Source of the DNA: Trichosporon coremiiforme
Lineage: Eukaryota; Basidiomycota; Tremellomycetes; Trichosporonales; Trichosporonaceae
DNA: 64,000 nucleotides
Assembly (NCBI GenBank): GCA_039545355.1
Contig: BCJJ01000019.1
Coordinates: 432,076-496,075 of the forward strand
Direction: 5' to 3'
Of the stretch, positions 10,685 through 22,819 are shown one piece after another (positions within the stretch are counted from its first letter, which is position 1; each line of letters opens with the position of its first letter). The notes under the pieces are model-generated. The model saw nothing but the letters and a program-made list of their open reading frames with translations. It ran no database searches and was not told the DNA's origin. Both the position numbers and the translations under genes were made by a program.

Positions 10685-11670
10685 GTCCGTGGGTGTGTGC
10701 TGTGTGTTGCAGTCGAGCCTGACGTTCTGGTTGACGCTGTTGGCCGGCTGCTGCCCTCGTTGGACGACCTCCACTGATCGAGCCGGACCATTTTCGCGTC
10801 ACGTGAACGTTACGTAAGGAGGATGATGGAGAGAGAGGACATGTCCGCATAGCCGCGCTTATCAGTATCAATATCCGAGACCGGGGTTCGGCCCTTGATC
10901 AGCCACTGTGGGCGTGCTCTGCTTCGTTGAACACAATCTTCGCGCCCTAGATGTTCTGCCCGCATAATCTGTCTAAGCACACTGCTCATGCCCGAGCTAG
11001 ACCGTGCGAGTTCGAGTGCAATGTCGATGCGAGACCTCAGACCAATGCAGAGTGTGTTCCCCATGAGCTGTCGGATTCAGGAGCAGGCTGACTGCGAACC
11101 TGAACCTGAAACGTTACAACAATTCTCACCGTTGGACGCCTCCAGGTCGGACGACATTGCCGCCTGGATAACCTCTCAGGTCCTCCTGACAGTGGACCGT
11201 GCCAAGCCCGGGCGGGCGTTCGACGCCATGATCATTAAAGTGACAGCCCTCACACTCTTGTCCAACAGGAGTCGGCGCAATCCTCATCAGAAGGCAAAGC
11301 TTGTCGCATTATCTCGCCGAAGCATAACACGCGCTGTTCTCGCAGTGCCAATGACAAGTGCAAGGCATGCACGACTAAGGCACATCATGTCACTGGTCCA
11401 GGTTCCGGACAGTGCTCTCGCAGCAACACACAACGGAAAAGTCGATCGGCCCATGTCCTGCCGAGCTACCGAAGCTACCGATCAGCACATCACAGACTCT
11501 GATAAAACGCTCCTCACGCTAGTCTCTCCCATCCATGCTACCACTAAGGCTACAAAGCTACCCGAGCACACCACCGATCCTTCGATCCACGGCACTCCAG
11601 CACACCGTGATCGTGCGCTACCTTTCCCCCTCTGACCTGCAACAACGGCTTCGACTCGACTCTGTTCACC
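10685..11670. other. Divergent intergenic region, NDUFAF7 / MFS transporter
   Basis: 986 bp. It includes one open frame of 215 codons (10988-11635, +) that ends 35 bp before the transporter start. That frame has no recognisable motif and lacks the GC-rich third positions of neighbouring genes, so I treat it as chance. No other feature is seen. Confidence 0.55.
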
Positions 11671-13792
11671 ATGTCTTCCGACACTGAGAAGGTCGAGGTT
11701 GAGAAGATGCGGGCGCTGCACCCCGATACCGCCAAACTGACGTATCGCCAGCCGTTATCATATGCTGCACTCGACCCAACGGAGCAGCCAGAAGACGACG
11801 ATGATGACAAGCCCGCCTCTCCGCAGGTGGCTGCCAAGGATCTGACGCCGTTTGCGCCCCTCGACATTCCGATGAAGTACCGGCTCATTGCACTTGTGAC
11901 GATTCTATTCTACACGACTGGCGCAGCGTTCGCAGAGTCCACACTCGGACCGCTCAAGAGCACCTTCGTCAAGGAGCTTCACATCAATAGTGAGTCGACC
12001 CATGCCCCACGCAATGCACCCGGAGATGGGGTGTGATCGGCTGTCGGGCTTCGGCCGAAAGCAGCTACACTGATGGCACGTAGGCCGTCACGCTGCTAAC
12101 GCGTGCACAACTGCACATGTGCGTACACCAAGTTTCCCTGTAACTGAAAGTCGCTAGCGTGATGGCGTTGGAGTTGGGGCGAACCAATGTGCTTGCGCTG
12201 ATCCCAGACGCCCAGTTCGCCTCGATCTCGACAGCGAGCAACCTCGTGAACACGGTGCTGCCGTTGATCGGCGGCACGATCATGGACTACTACGGGACGC
12301 ACTAGTAAGCTTTGCCGCATCCTGAGGAAGCTGACCGCAGTGCGGCGCTTGCGTCGTGCTTCTTCTGCATCCTCGGCAGCGCGATCGCGGCCGGAGCAGC
12401 GAGTACGAACAACTACACGCTGCTGGTTGGAGGACGGATCGTGATGGGGCTCGGCTCGATTGTGCTGGAGGGCGCGCAGTCCAAGTTGTACGCGCACTGG
12501 TTCAACGGACGGTGGCTCGCGACCGTGATTGCGCTGGACCTGGCGTGGGGCAGTGCCACCGTTGTCATCGCCAGAGTCAGCGCCGTGCCCATGTCCCACC
12601 TCGGTGGGTGGTATGGATGGGCGCTGTGGATCCCCGTTTTTGTCATCACGGCGTGTACCCTTCTCGTGATCGCGTACACGATTTTTGAGCAGAAGTATCT
12701 GCCGAAAGAGTTCCGGCCGGTGACGGGATATGAGCTCGAGGAGAAGCGCAAGGCTGCGGGCGAGCGCACACACGGAGGAGGCATGTGGGGTCGCCTTCAG
12801 ATGAGCGTGCTGAGCGTACTCCGATTGTAAGCTGGCAGACTGGAGCATTCCTCGCTAACGGCAGACCCTCCTTCTACCTGATCATGGCGGGCGCGCACAT
12901 CTTCCAGAACTCGGCGCGCACAGTTTATTCGTCCAACCTGACGGACATCCAGGAGCGTACCCGTGGTACGACCGCGCTGACCGGCGGATACTACTCTGCG
13001 CTGCTGAACGTCGTCGTCATCGTCGTCGTGCCACTTCTCGGCGTGTTCTTCGACAAGGTAGGCTGGCGAATGCCCTTTGGTGCGTTTGTGCAGCTGTCAC
13101 ACCCTCTCTGAGTTCATGTAGCTGACCCCAGTCTCCCTCGGAGCTGCCACGTACGTCGTTGCGTTTGCGCTGATCGGCTTGACGAAGGTGAACGCTGTCG
13201 CGCCGATTCTGCTTGCGTCGTTTGCGCTCTCGCTCAACGTCTTGCCGTGGATCAGCTCGTTCCCCATCCTCGTTCCGGACCCGACATTGATCGGAACGGC
13301 GTACGGATTGTGGTCCGGCTTCATCGCGTGCAACAATGTCATCCTTGAAGTGTCGTGTGGGGCTATCGTGAGTAAAGCGGCTGCAAAGCCCTCTGCCGCA
13401 CCTGAGCTGCAAGGTCAGTGCGAATGTTAGCTAACGTACCAGCAAGATGCGACGCCTGGCCAGACGTACGACAGGGTCATCTACGTCCTGATCGCGATCA
13501 AGAGCTGGCAGATCCTGGAGGGGCCGTTGTTCGACTTCCTTGACGGCAAGCTGCTCGGCCACACGCTGAGGATGAACGAAAAGCAGCGGCTCAAGTATGA
13601 CGCGGAGCGCGAGGAGGCCGGCGTCGATGCCCCCGGATACCGCATCAAGAAGCCCGTCACCTGGGTCGTGGGGTTGCAGTACGTGACCATGGTCATTATC
13701 TCGTGGGTGGTGAGTAATCTTTGTAAGACTGGCAACATGGTGGCTAGATATGGTGCATGCAGGGCTGGACACCATACGTCATGGCGTTATGA
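11671..13792 (+). CDS. MFS transporter, resembling MFSD1-type carriers
   Basis: Seven exons (11671-11989, 12208-12304, 12341-12826, 12865-13079, 13132-13367, 13443-13709, 13763-13792) encode 549 aa. The N-terminus of about 60 residues is hydrophilic with a run of five Asp. About 11-12 membrane segments follow, starting with RLIALVTILFYTTGAAFAE. The loop NLVNTVLPLIGGTIMDYYG carries the G...D..G pattern of loop 2-3 in MFS proteins, and GRIVMGLG matches the helix 4 pattern. A second half begins after a charged loop of about 60 residues, with VPLLGVFFDKVGWRMPF repeating the D..G.R signature. The layout resembles the MFSD1 group, known in animals as lysosomal dipeptide carriers; a vacuolar site is inference. 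The substrate is unknown. The last exon is only 30 nt. Confidence 0.78.
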
Positions 13793-14777
13793 ATCGTGGA
13801 AAAGGGGAATGTAACGCTGACATCTCCAGCTGTTCTTCATTTACTCGATGTAGCATATTTGTACGAGACATGGAGGAGTGAGATGAATGCATGCGGCTGT
13901 TTTTCATCTGGCATGAGGCGTCGCGCTTGCTGCGCGTCTGCCTTGCGACCTTGCGGTGGCCAAGAGGTCGAGCACAGGGCCGGCGGCGACCAGACAGACG
14001 TGAGTGTGGGAACTCTCAGGCGTCCCAGGATCCCAGAGCTGCCTCGATGCTGGCGAGATTCCCAAGTCTAGCGCCTCGTGTTCTCTCGGTCAAATCCACC
14101 ACCGCCACCTTCCTCTTACGATTCTTACGGCTTGGGACCAAGACCCAGAACCCGGGGATCCGGGGCGCTGTCAGGGCAACCGGGCCTGCTACCGGGCCTG
14201 TCACCGGCTCCCAACCTCGCCTTCGCATGTTGCGGCTCCAACACTGAAGCCCCCCCGATTCTTTCATATTCCAACTAAGCTGTAAACAATACACAGGTTA
14301 CATCAGGCACCTGCTGAGAAACTATGGAGCCTTTGGCAGTGTGCAGTGCGCTGGCGCTGGACCGGCGCTGGTGAATGCGATCCCAGGCACACGGTTCTGG
14401 CTGAGTCGTCCGGATTAGGCACACCGTGTGAGGTTGATCTGGGATGCACCAAGGACTGGGTTGAAGTGGGGTTTCGCTCGTAAATGAGCAGAGTTTGGGT
14501 TGCTGGGTTGGGTACGTTGCTCGCCCGAGGTTAAGCATCATCCTGGAGACAGGCTCAGGCACTGCTCGCCAGCGAGCGCGCGCGCAGCGACGGTAGTCAG
14601 CTGACGTGAGAACGAGCTTGGGTATATGTACTTTGAGCCCCCTTCTTCCTCCCTCACTCACCACTCACTGCTGCACGACCGTCCCGCCGTGTACCACTTC
14701 GTCTGAGCGACGACACCAGCGACATCCACCAGCGACATCCACCAGCGACACCTCGAAACGAGCCATCCACGTCGACC
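13793..14777. other. Intergenic region with possible promoter of the myristoylated protein gene
   Basis: 985 bp between two + strand genes. A TATAT at 14623-14627 lies about 150 bp upstream of the next ATG and is followed by a C/T-rich leader. A short direct repeat of ACCGGGCCTG lies near 14180-14202, and the leader has a repeated CCACCAGCGACAT near 14728-14750. No gene is seen. Confidence 0.5.
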
Positions 14778-15461
14778 ATGGGGAACACGTCCAGCTTGTG
14801 CTCTCCGTTCCGGCGCCGTCTGCGCCTCCAGGATTCTGGGCACAAAAAGCTCGAGGACCCTCTACCTCAGCCTCAGTTCCTCTTCCCCTCGGAGGAGTAC
14901 CCGAAGTATGCGCTTCTTCTCTCGTCAGAAGAGCCCTACGAAGTCCGCTTCTGCACGCATACTCCTGAACCTGATTCCGGCCGCTGCGCGTGCGACGAGT
15001 GGACCGAGTCGCGGCACTGGCGCCTTGTGGCGGGTCTGGACGACGCAACACAACCGGGCACCATTGAGGCATTGCAGCCACGGCCTCACAGCAATCCGTT
15101 CGAGAAGGCCGAGGTGCAGCTTGCGCCCGACGTCGTGCCGCCGCGCTATGCTCTGCTCTCTGCTGCCGAAATGCCGAATACAGTGCGCAACTGCGTCCAC
15201 GTCAGATACGAGGGCGAGGAGCACTGTGACTGTGACCAGTGGCTTGAGAGCCGCCGGTTCCGTGTGCAGAACGGCCTGGACAACCCCGAGGACCCGGACG
15301 TAAGGCAAGGTCTGCAGCTCAAGCCCCGCGACACGCCAACGATCCGTGTCAAGCGCCGCAGGTACACCAGTATGAGTATGCCGAAGGACAACAGCGACGA
15401 CGGGCACGCACTGAGCTCCTCGACGCATTCTCGCAACTCGAGCCGGAACGAGAAGCACTAG
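14778..15461 (+). CDS. Probable N-myristoylated protein with two copies of an unrecognised Cys/His module
   Basis: Single exon, 227 aa. It opens MGNTSSLC: Gly2, Ser6 and Cys8 fit N-myristoylation plus neighbouring palmitoylation, so it is probably held on a membrane. Residues 44-103 and 124-183 are two copies of one module at an exact 80-residue offset with no gaps; I count 25 of 60 identical positions. Shared residues are YALL, E.P..VR, C59/C139, H61/H141, C70/C150, C72/C152, D73/D153, W75/W155, ESR, GLD and LQ..P. The Cys-X-His...Cys-X-Cys-Asp-X-Trp pattern could bind a metal or be a new fold. The tail is basic (RVKRRR) then Ser-rich. I recognise no named domain. A C/T-rich leader with a TATA-like motif precedes it, and a tRNA gene follows 148 bp after the stop. 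Confidence 0.82.
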   Translation: MGNTSSLCSPFRRRLRLQDSGHKKLEDPLPQPQFLFPSEEYPKYALLLSSEEPYEVRFCTHTPEPDSGRCACDEWTESRHWRLVAGLDDATQPGTIEALQPRPHSNPFEKAEVQLAPDVVPPRYALLSAAEMPNTVRNCVHVRYEGEEHCDCDQWLESRRFRVQNGLDNPEDPDVRQGLQLKPRDTPTIRVKRRRYTSMSMPKDNSDDGHALSSSTHSRNSSRNEKH

Positions 15462-15609
15462 AGCTTCCGTCGCCGTGCCACTGGGCTTCAGAGAGATAAA
15501 TGACCCGCAGCGAACGGCAGGGAGAGGAGGAAAGAGCGCAGGAACGCTCGGAACGCCAGCGGAGGCACCGGCACCGTCGTCAGCGCCGTGCTCGCTATCA
15601 AATATAGCC

Positions 15610-15706
15610 TCTTCGCTAGTATATCGGTTAGTATAATCGCCTCTCAGGTTCGAGAGATTGCTTCGGCAGTGCGCGATAGAGCAGGGTTCGACTCCCTGGC
15701 GGAGAA
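15610..15706 (+). tRNA. tRNA-Glu (anticodon CUC) with a 25-nt intron
   Basis: All arms can be drawn. Acceptor stem TCTTCGC (15610-15616) pairs with GCGGAGA (15699-15705) with one G-U; the discriminator is A15706. The D arm is GTAT/GTAT with the loop GG present. The anticodon stem ATCGC/GCGAT surrounds loop CTCTCA+C, giving anticodon CTC at 15643-15645. The intron at 15647-15671 sits after base 37, the usual place. The T arm is CAGGG/CCCTG with loop TTCGACT, and GGTTCGACTCC is a good B box. Short T runs at 15733 and 15752 can end transcription. Confidence 0.92.
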
Positions 15707-16356
15707 GCACAACCTCACGAGGTTGTTCACTCTTTTGTTGAACAGGGTGTATTTTTGGACGAAGAGGGAGGAGGGCAGGTGTCTGTGGACGCCACATGCG
15801 CCACTGATCCCTGGAGAACAAGTCTTCGGTTGTAGATGTTGTTCATGAACATTGTTCGTTTTCTTGATGCAGATGTGACAGCTGCGGTGTTGTGCGCTTG
15901 CATTTACGTTGTGGGATCTTGACCGAGAGCAGAGAAGATCTGAGCTTTGCGCAGAAGTGGGTTGCGACTAAAACCCAAAGGGGTGCCCGGTGTGCGTGAG
16001 AGCGGTCGGTCCGCATTGATGCTAACATTCAGCATGAGGGTGTGAGCAGCAAGTTTGGTGTCGTTCTATCTCAGCATATCGATTGTGCGCACGCAAAGCA
16101 TGCGAGATGCAAATGCAATGCATACAGAGGAGACGAAACATCTCGGCGCCTCCTCTCGGTGGGTGAGGTAATCTTGCGTGTTTGGTTCCGTCTGGGTCGC
16201 CACCCAACGCGACTGAGTTTCATGATGGCTTTTCATGACAGCAACACCCAGACACTTCCCACTTTGTCACTTTACCCGTACAAAGAGCATGTCGTCCGCC
16301 GATTGATATCCAAACCCGCACATACGAAAGATACGAATATCACCCGCAACAGAGAC
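15707..16356. other. Region between tRNA-Glu and RecQ helicase gene
   Basis: 650 bp. It holds Pol III terminator T runs at 15733-15736 and 15752-15756, then upstream sequence of the helicase. No gene is seen. Confidence 0.55.
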
Positions 16357-19300
16357 ATGTCGTCTCGCCAAAGCGCCACCCCACGAAATAACCTGTCCGA
16401 GTTCGTGTCGCGTCGCGCGTCGAGCTCAGCGACACCGCTCAACCCGTTCAATGTACGCCTGTCCTTCCTCAGGCTCCACTAATGGCAGCCTACACAACCC
16501 GGAATCAAGGCAACGCGAACAAAGTTACCTCAGCAACCAGCCGCCGGCCCCTTCTCAGGCATGCGACGAGGAGAGCGTGAGTGATTCGGACCTTCCCTAG
16601 ACACGAGCTGACAATGCGCAGCCGTGATCATCAAGGCTGAGCCGTCCACGCAAGCCGCGACGCCGCTCCATTCGGGTCATCCCAGTTCCGCCGAGTCATC
16701 CGCCACCCCCGTGTCCCCTGCGCCTCTGCAGCCGCGTCGGACAGTCTCAAGTGCGGCGCCGGGAAGCTCGACGAAATTAGGAGAACAGCCCCGGGAACGG
16801 TTGCAGTCATGGTTGAACAAATACATGGAGGAAAAGATGACGATCCTCGAGCAACGACTAGGTGGTGGAGATTCCGAGGAAGACCCGGAGATGGTCGACA
16901 TGAAGCTGTAAGCCGGTGAAACTGTCCTTGAGCTGACAAGCAGTGGTCTGCTGACGAAGCGCATCGCGGATATCAAAGCTGCCTTGGCGACTCAAGAGCA
17001 GTCTCCAGTGGTCAGCACACCGACCGCTGAGGCTTATGTGAATCGAAGGTCGTATCCGTCGCCCATGTCTGCTACCGCCGACCGCAGCATCCGATCGCAA
17101 CAATCATTCTCGGATCCACCTGCCCCATCAAGGCAATCACCGGGCATTGCTCCCACGGAGCAGCCGGTTGCCGGCCCATCTCGACGTTCTCGCTTGGTCC
17201 CCGCCAGTCCGCCCCCTGAAATCGACGATTTCGACATCGAGGAAGCCGAAGGGGACATTACGGATGTTGAGGAGCTGGTGCCGCCTTCTTCGCCTCCTAT
17301 GCCGAAAAGCGCTCCGGCCCCTCGAACTCCTCGCCGATTGGCCCCGCAGCCAAGCGCTGAAGTCCAAGCTGAGGAAGCGATGCAGGGCGTCGACCTGGAT
17401 GCCTTCTGGTCCCCGTCTCCATCGCCGTCACGGTCTCCGCCACCCCCGGCGGAGTTTGCTGGCCGACCTGCTAGGAACCAGGTCTTATTGCCATCCTCCA
17501 CGCCAAGGCATAATTTGCCCAACGCCGGCGTTTCGGAAGCGGGCACCGTCACGCCCCGGATACACCAGGTCGAGAAGCAGTATGCGTGGAGCAAGGAGGT
17601 GAATCAGAAGCTGCGACAGATATTCATGCTGCCCAACTTCCGAACGCACCAGAAGGAGGCGATTGACGAGACCATGGCCGGAAAAGACGGTAAGCTCACC
17701 GCCCTGGAGCTTCCGAGCTGACGGCAGTCTTCGTGCTTATGCCCACTGGAGGAGGAAAGAGTTTGACCTGTGAGTAATTGTGTCGGCGATCGCTGACTTC
17801 TGCAGACCAGCTTCCTGCCATCTGCTCTCAGGGCAAGACGAGAGGAGTGACATTCGTCGTGTCACCTCTAATCTCGCTCATCAACGACCAGACGCGCCAC
17901 CTCATCAAGCGAAACATTCCCGCGATTGCGTACACCGGGGATCTCACTCGCGCGGACAAGCAAATCGCACACGTGGAACTCAGCCTTCCAGTTCCGTACA
18001 CCAAGGTCGTGTATGTTACACCAGAGATGCTGTCCATGGGCAGTCAGATCCAGGGCATTCTACGAGGTCTGGAGCAGAGGAAGCAGCTTGCGCGGTTCGT
18101 CATTGACGAAGCGCACTGCGTCAGCGGTTGGGGTCACGACGTGAGTTCCATCGGAGCGAGTGCATAGCTGACAACAGTTCCGGTCTGATTGTAAGCAATG
18201 ATAACCATCTCTGATGTTACTGACCACTGCAGACCTGAAATTGGGAGACTTGCGGAAAGACTACCCCGACATACCGATAATGGCCCTCACCGCTACGGCT
18301 CCAGAGAAGGTGCAAGACGACATCATCCGCGTCTTGGGTATCGAGGGCTGCACGGTATTGAAGCAGTCTTTCAATCGGCCGAACCTGCACTACGAAGTGC
18401 GGCCGAAGAAGAAGAATGTTCTCGAAGAGATAGTATCTTTCATTCGTACGCAGCCCTCGGGGGTCAGCGGTATCGTCTACTGCTCGTCCCGAGAGAAGTG
18501 TGAGATCATCGCCAAGGAGCTGCGTGATAAGGACATCCGGGCGTGGCACTATCACGCAGGCATGACCAAGGGCGACCGACGCAAAATTCAGGAAGGATGG
18601 CAGGAGCACAAATTCGAGGTCATCGTGGCCACCATTGCGTTCGGCATGGGTATCGACAAGCCCGATGTTCGATACGTGATCCATCACAGCTTGCCTCGTT
18701 CCCTTGAGGGTTACTACCAGGAGACTGGTCGAGCGGGCCGCGATGGAAAGAACTCGACATGTATTTTGTTCTACACCTATGCCGACTCGAAGACGGTCCA
18801 GAACTTGATCAAGAATGACCAGAACTTGACGCGGGACCAGAAGGGACGCCAAATGGACAGCTTAATGGAGGTGCTCCGCTTCTGCCATAACAAGATCGAC
18901 TGCCGCCGAACCCAGATCCTTGCCTTCTTCAACGAGAGGTTTAACGCCGCGAACTGCAACCAAGGATGCGACGTCTGCCTCGGCCGCGACCAGAACGACT
19001 TTGTCGTGGAAGACGTATCCGCCGACGCCAGAGCGGTCGTCAATATGATGAAGGCGTTTGGAAGTAGAGACCGGATTACGGTTATCAACGCTGCGGATTG
19101 CTACCGCGGAGCGAAGGGGAGTGCGGGCAAGGATTTGGACCGCAACCCTCACTACGGAGCTGGACAACATTGGGGACGCGGTGATGCCGAGCGTCTGATC
19201 CAGAATCTCGTGATTGAGGGATGTCTCAAGGAATACATCACCGCCAATCGCAGCGGTTGGAGCAACTCTTATGTCACGGTAAATCAAGATGACGAAGCAA

Positions 19301-20549
19301 CAGGAAGTGCTGACCTAGTTAGGTTGGACCCCATGCTCAGGATTTTGTGAACGGTCGCCGGAAGTTGATGATGGACTTCTGCCAGTCGGCGGCACTGAAG
19401 TCGAAGAAGACAACGAAGGTCTCTGCTGCCACTGCAACTGGTACTACTGGCCAAGCTCGGGTCGTGCCTCTGGCTCAGCTGAAACAGACCAAGCAGCCCG
19501 TTTCCAACCCACTCAGCCGGAAGCGTTCCCGGCAACAGATCTTGGAGGAGGAACAGGCGTTTGACGATTCGGCATGGCCCAGCGACGACGACTACAGTCC
19601 TGGGGAGGAGGCAGCCGCCGCCGTCGGATCAGTCGTCGCAGGGACGAGCACGAAGAAGCGGAAGTCTACCGGTAACGATGGGGCCCTTGACTTGGAGCAA
19701 CAGTGCTTCTCAGAGCTGCAGGCCCTCCAAAGTAAGGTAAGATATTCCGTTCCTGTTCCCTCAATTGCATCGAGTTACCGCTGTTCTGTCTTCATCTCCA
19801 GACGACTCACCCGCCCCAGCACGGCTTCATGCTGCCCGATGAACTCCTTCAGATGCTTGCAGCGATTATGCCTACCAGTGAGTTGAGTTATAGCGCGTCG
19901 CACTTTACTGACCTGAAATTACAGATATGCCAGCGCTCCGCCAGGTTGAAGGCTTGCCAGCGGGTCTGCTCAAGGTAAGTAAGGTTAGAAGCTCCGCTGC
20001 ACTTCCTGCGAACCCACCCCGACATTTGGGATGATGCGACGCTCGCGGGAGCGGCGGTGCGGCTATACCGTGCATGAATACGAGGCTTACGCACACCTGC
20101 AGGACTACGGAACGATGGTACTCGGGATCACTGTCAAGTACCACGAGCAGCGTAGCGGATCCAAACAGTGAGTGCAGTTCGGGCCAGGACAGTCATCAAT
20201 CGCAAGGTACTTAAGCTTGCATATGTGGTTGTTACACTGCGGTGCGGCGGCCTGCAATCTGACATGGGCCTTTTCCAACATCAGGAGTACGGCGCGTGCT
20301 AATGAATGTAGAAATCGGGAAACCCTGACCCAAAATCAACGAGGTGCTGCTTTCATCCAATCCTCAAGGCGGAACGTGCGAGACAGACTCAGTGGATACG
20401 CATACGACGGTACCTCAAGCGCCCAATCGAGTGCAGTCAGATCCGCTGCTTCAGCAAACAGTAGCGGCAGCGGTGCGACGAGCGGAGGGTTAGGACGAAG
20501 CAGAGCCACTCTGGCGAAGGGAAAGGCTGCGGCTCGGCCCCGATTCTAG
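16357..20549 (+). CDS. RecQ DNA helicase, BLM/Sgs1 type
   Basis: Thirteen exons encode 1,164 aa: 16357-16452, 16489-16576, 16622-16907, 16944-17689, 17728-17769, 17806-18140, 18178-18190, 18233-19278, 19323-19736, 19802-19877, 19925-19974, 20103-20167, 20312-20549. Known role of the family: 3'-5' unwinding of recombination intermediates and stalled forks with topoisomerase III/Rmi1. The long acidic, disordered N-terminus (about 400 aa) is typical of Sgs1. Walker A is MPTGGGKS (410-417), the DEAH box 520-523 lies in [20 protein letters not shown], and motif VI is GYYQETGRAGRDG (695-707). A Cys-rich zinc site follows (FCHNKIDCRRTQ...CNQGCDVC, about 756-790), then a winged-helix region. An HRDC domain spans about 1000-1085. 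The basic Ser/Ala/Gly tail resembles nuclear tails. Exon 7 is only 13 nt and completes the motif after DEAH. The start is the first in-frame ATG. Confidence 0.92.
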
Positions 20550-22802
20550 GCATAGCCATCACATTCTCCTAGATCGTATCTTGTAACTCATGTATAAACT
20601 ATTTCAATACTCATCATTGATGACAGGCGCGGCAGAACCTGTTGCACATGTGCATGTGAGTAAGGCGTGGGGAGGGCTGCGGGAGTGGTGGCGCCGTTGG
20701 CTGAAACAGTGAAGAGCGACGATCCTCCTTTCTGAATTGCACAGGCGCCCAGCGTCCAGGCGACGAGGGACGTAGGATACCAAGGACAGCTTTTGGAATC
20801 ACCAAATCACCGCTGTTCGGGCACAGCGGTGTCAGGCGGGCAATGACGCCGCGGCGCTGAGTCAGTCTAGGCCAGTCACTGTGCCATTGATCGGAGGAAG
20901 GAGTCGAGGGCTCGGGGGTGTTGCGGATAGATGAGCTGTCCTTCGGCGCCGCTCAGATCATGCTCAGGGCGGGAGGATCAGCAGTGAGTTTTCGCGGACG
21001 CCGGTCAGTCAGCCAGCACAAAATGTTAATCTTGGCCATACTCTAGCCGCGCACGTACGGTGTGCGTCGGGCGGAGAGCCAAGCGGACTTGCAGGGGTGC
21101 CGAGGACGGGGAGTGAGTATGGGTGATCTGTGTTCATGGAAGGTTATTGCCCTGGCGGGGTGCGACGCCCGGTTTCGAGACATAGGAAGTACGACTTACT
21201 GTACTCAGTCGCCGCTCCGCCCAGTGCCGCTCAGGTGTCAGGCGCTGTTGAGGATAGTGGTATAGTACGTGGGGCTGGCAGTGTTAGGTGCCGACGACGG
21301 TGAGTAGCCAACTTTGCGTTGGGGGGGCACGACCCTGTCTTGGGTGAGGTGGGTCTGTCAGTCTGATGTCTTGCGCATGTGCTTGTGTTGGGTTGTACGA
21401 CAGCCAGTGTGCCGAGAAGAGGATGTCGGGGGTGGTCACAGTTAGTGCGACAAAGGTGACAAGGTCCAGCAAACGAGACATTGGTAAGAGGGTGCACTTT
21501 GTGTTTCTGGGCCTACACATCTCGTTATGTCTACCGAGCATGAAGCTAAGCTTCACGCTCTACGACTAATGGCCGCGAATGAGTGATCGTAGCTCAACGC
21601 TGAACGCAAACCGACGCAATGGGTGCGCACTAAGGTGCGCACTGATGCAGAGAAAGCTGTCCGAATGAACGTTAATGGAGTGTACGGCGCGTTTGACGTG
21701 AAAATAAGTGAAAACAGAGTTCATAGCATGCGATTACAGTGGTGTACGCACTCGACTACGCACTCTCCCACGTACGCTTATGATCGAAGTTTGGGCGGGC
21801 AGGGCACCATGCTGAGGCACAACCGTGACAGCGGCACCGTTGGCCAACCTCCGTCCTGGTCTCTCGGGCATAAACCGTATGGGCGAGGTGGGGGACGAAG
21901 CAGAACGCACAGAGGGCTGTGGGACGTGCTGTCATTGGAATGCGAAATCTGTGTAATTGACGGGGCGCAGGGCATCCCAAAAGGAGTCGTACTAGGTTCG
22001 CGTTCGCCACTCATCTCGAGGACATGGGTTGAGCACTTGTACGTACGGCGATGGACCTACTGGCGAGCAAGATGGCATGCATGTCCGTGTGTAACGAGAC
22101 ATGGGTCTCTGGAGGCTGGGGTCTCCGAGCCCGGTAAGACGAGGCCTCGAAGTGATGCAAACACAACGCTCGAGCGGCGGCCGGACACCGAGACCCACTC
22201 TAACAATGGACGTGCGTACTTGGTATTCGGTAGCAAAACGCTCTGCCTGTTCTGCACATCCCAAGGCGCGCGCTCCACAGCGCCCAGAGCTTGTCCCGTC
22301 CCACTCTTCCATACTCATGGTTTCGCCAACTAGAGGGTCGGCATCCGAAGCCCGCAAGACCGACGGTCTATGCCCGCCGAACAGATCGGCCGGAAGGCAG
22401 TACTTCCATCCAGCCTCTGGTAGATCGCTCAGCCTAAACCCAACCGACGTCAGGTCCGCGTGCCACGAAGCCTTAACGAGGTTAAGCCTGACATGCAACG
22501 GCGTTGGAATCGGCTCTTAGCTTCACGGTCTCGGCCATGGCGGTCTGATGGAAACATCCACGCCGTAGACCGAGCGGCTGGCGGATGTACGATGTGCATT
22601 AATGCGAAACAGCACCGCCGCAAGCATCTCATGCTCGTAACGAGTGCAGCTAGTGTGGAGGGTGAAAGGGCAGGGAGTGGTGACAGACCCGGCGCAGTGC
22701 TGACAGCTCGACGAAACGCTCCAAGGGGCAGAGAGGGCCGCTCCCATTTATATGGCGCTTAGCCGTTAATGTACTCGCGCCACGCCGTAAACCCGCGACC
22801 AT

Positions 22803-22819
22803 CCGTTAATGGTTAACGG
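22803..22819. repeat. Short perfect inverted repeat
   Basis: CCGTTAA and TTAACGG flank a 3-nt spacer. CCGTTAATG also occurs about 40 bp upstream (near 22762). Too short to assign a role. Confidence 0.5.

Noticed and set aside
10988..11635. A 215-codon frame just before the MFS transporter
   Set aside because: No motif, no presequence or domain, and base use unlike the coding neighbours. Kept only as a note in the intergenic entry.
21623..22333. A 236-codon frame in the gene-free block
   Set aside because: No domain, no strong codon bias, no splice partners. A frame of this length is expected by chance in about 10 kb of moderate-GC DNA.
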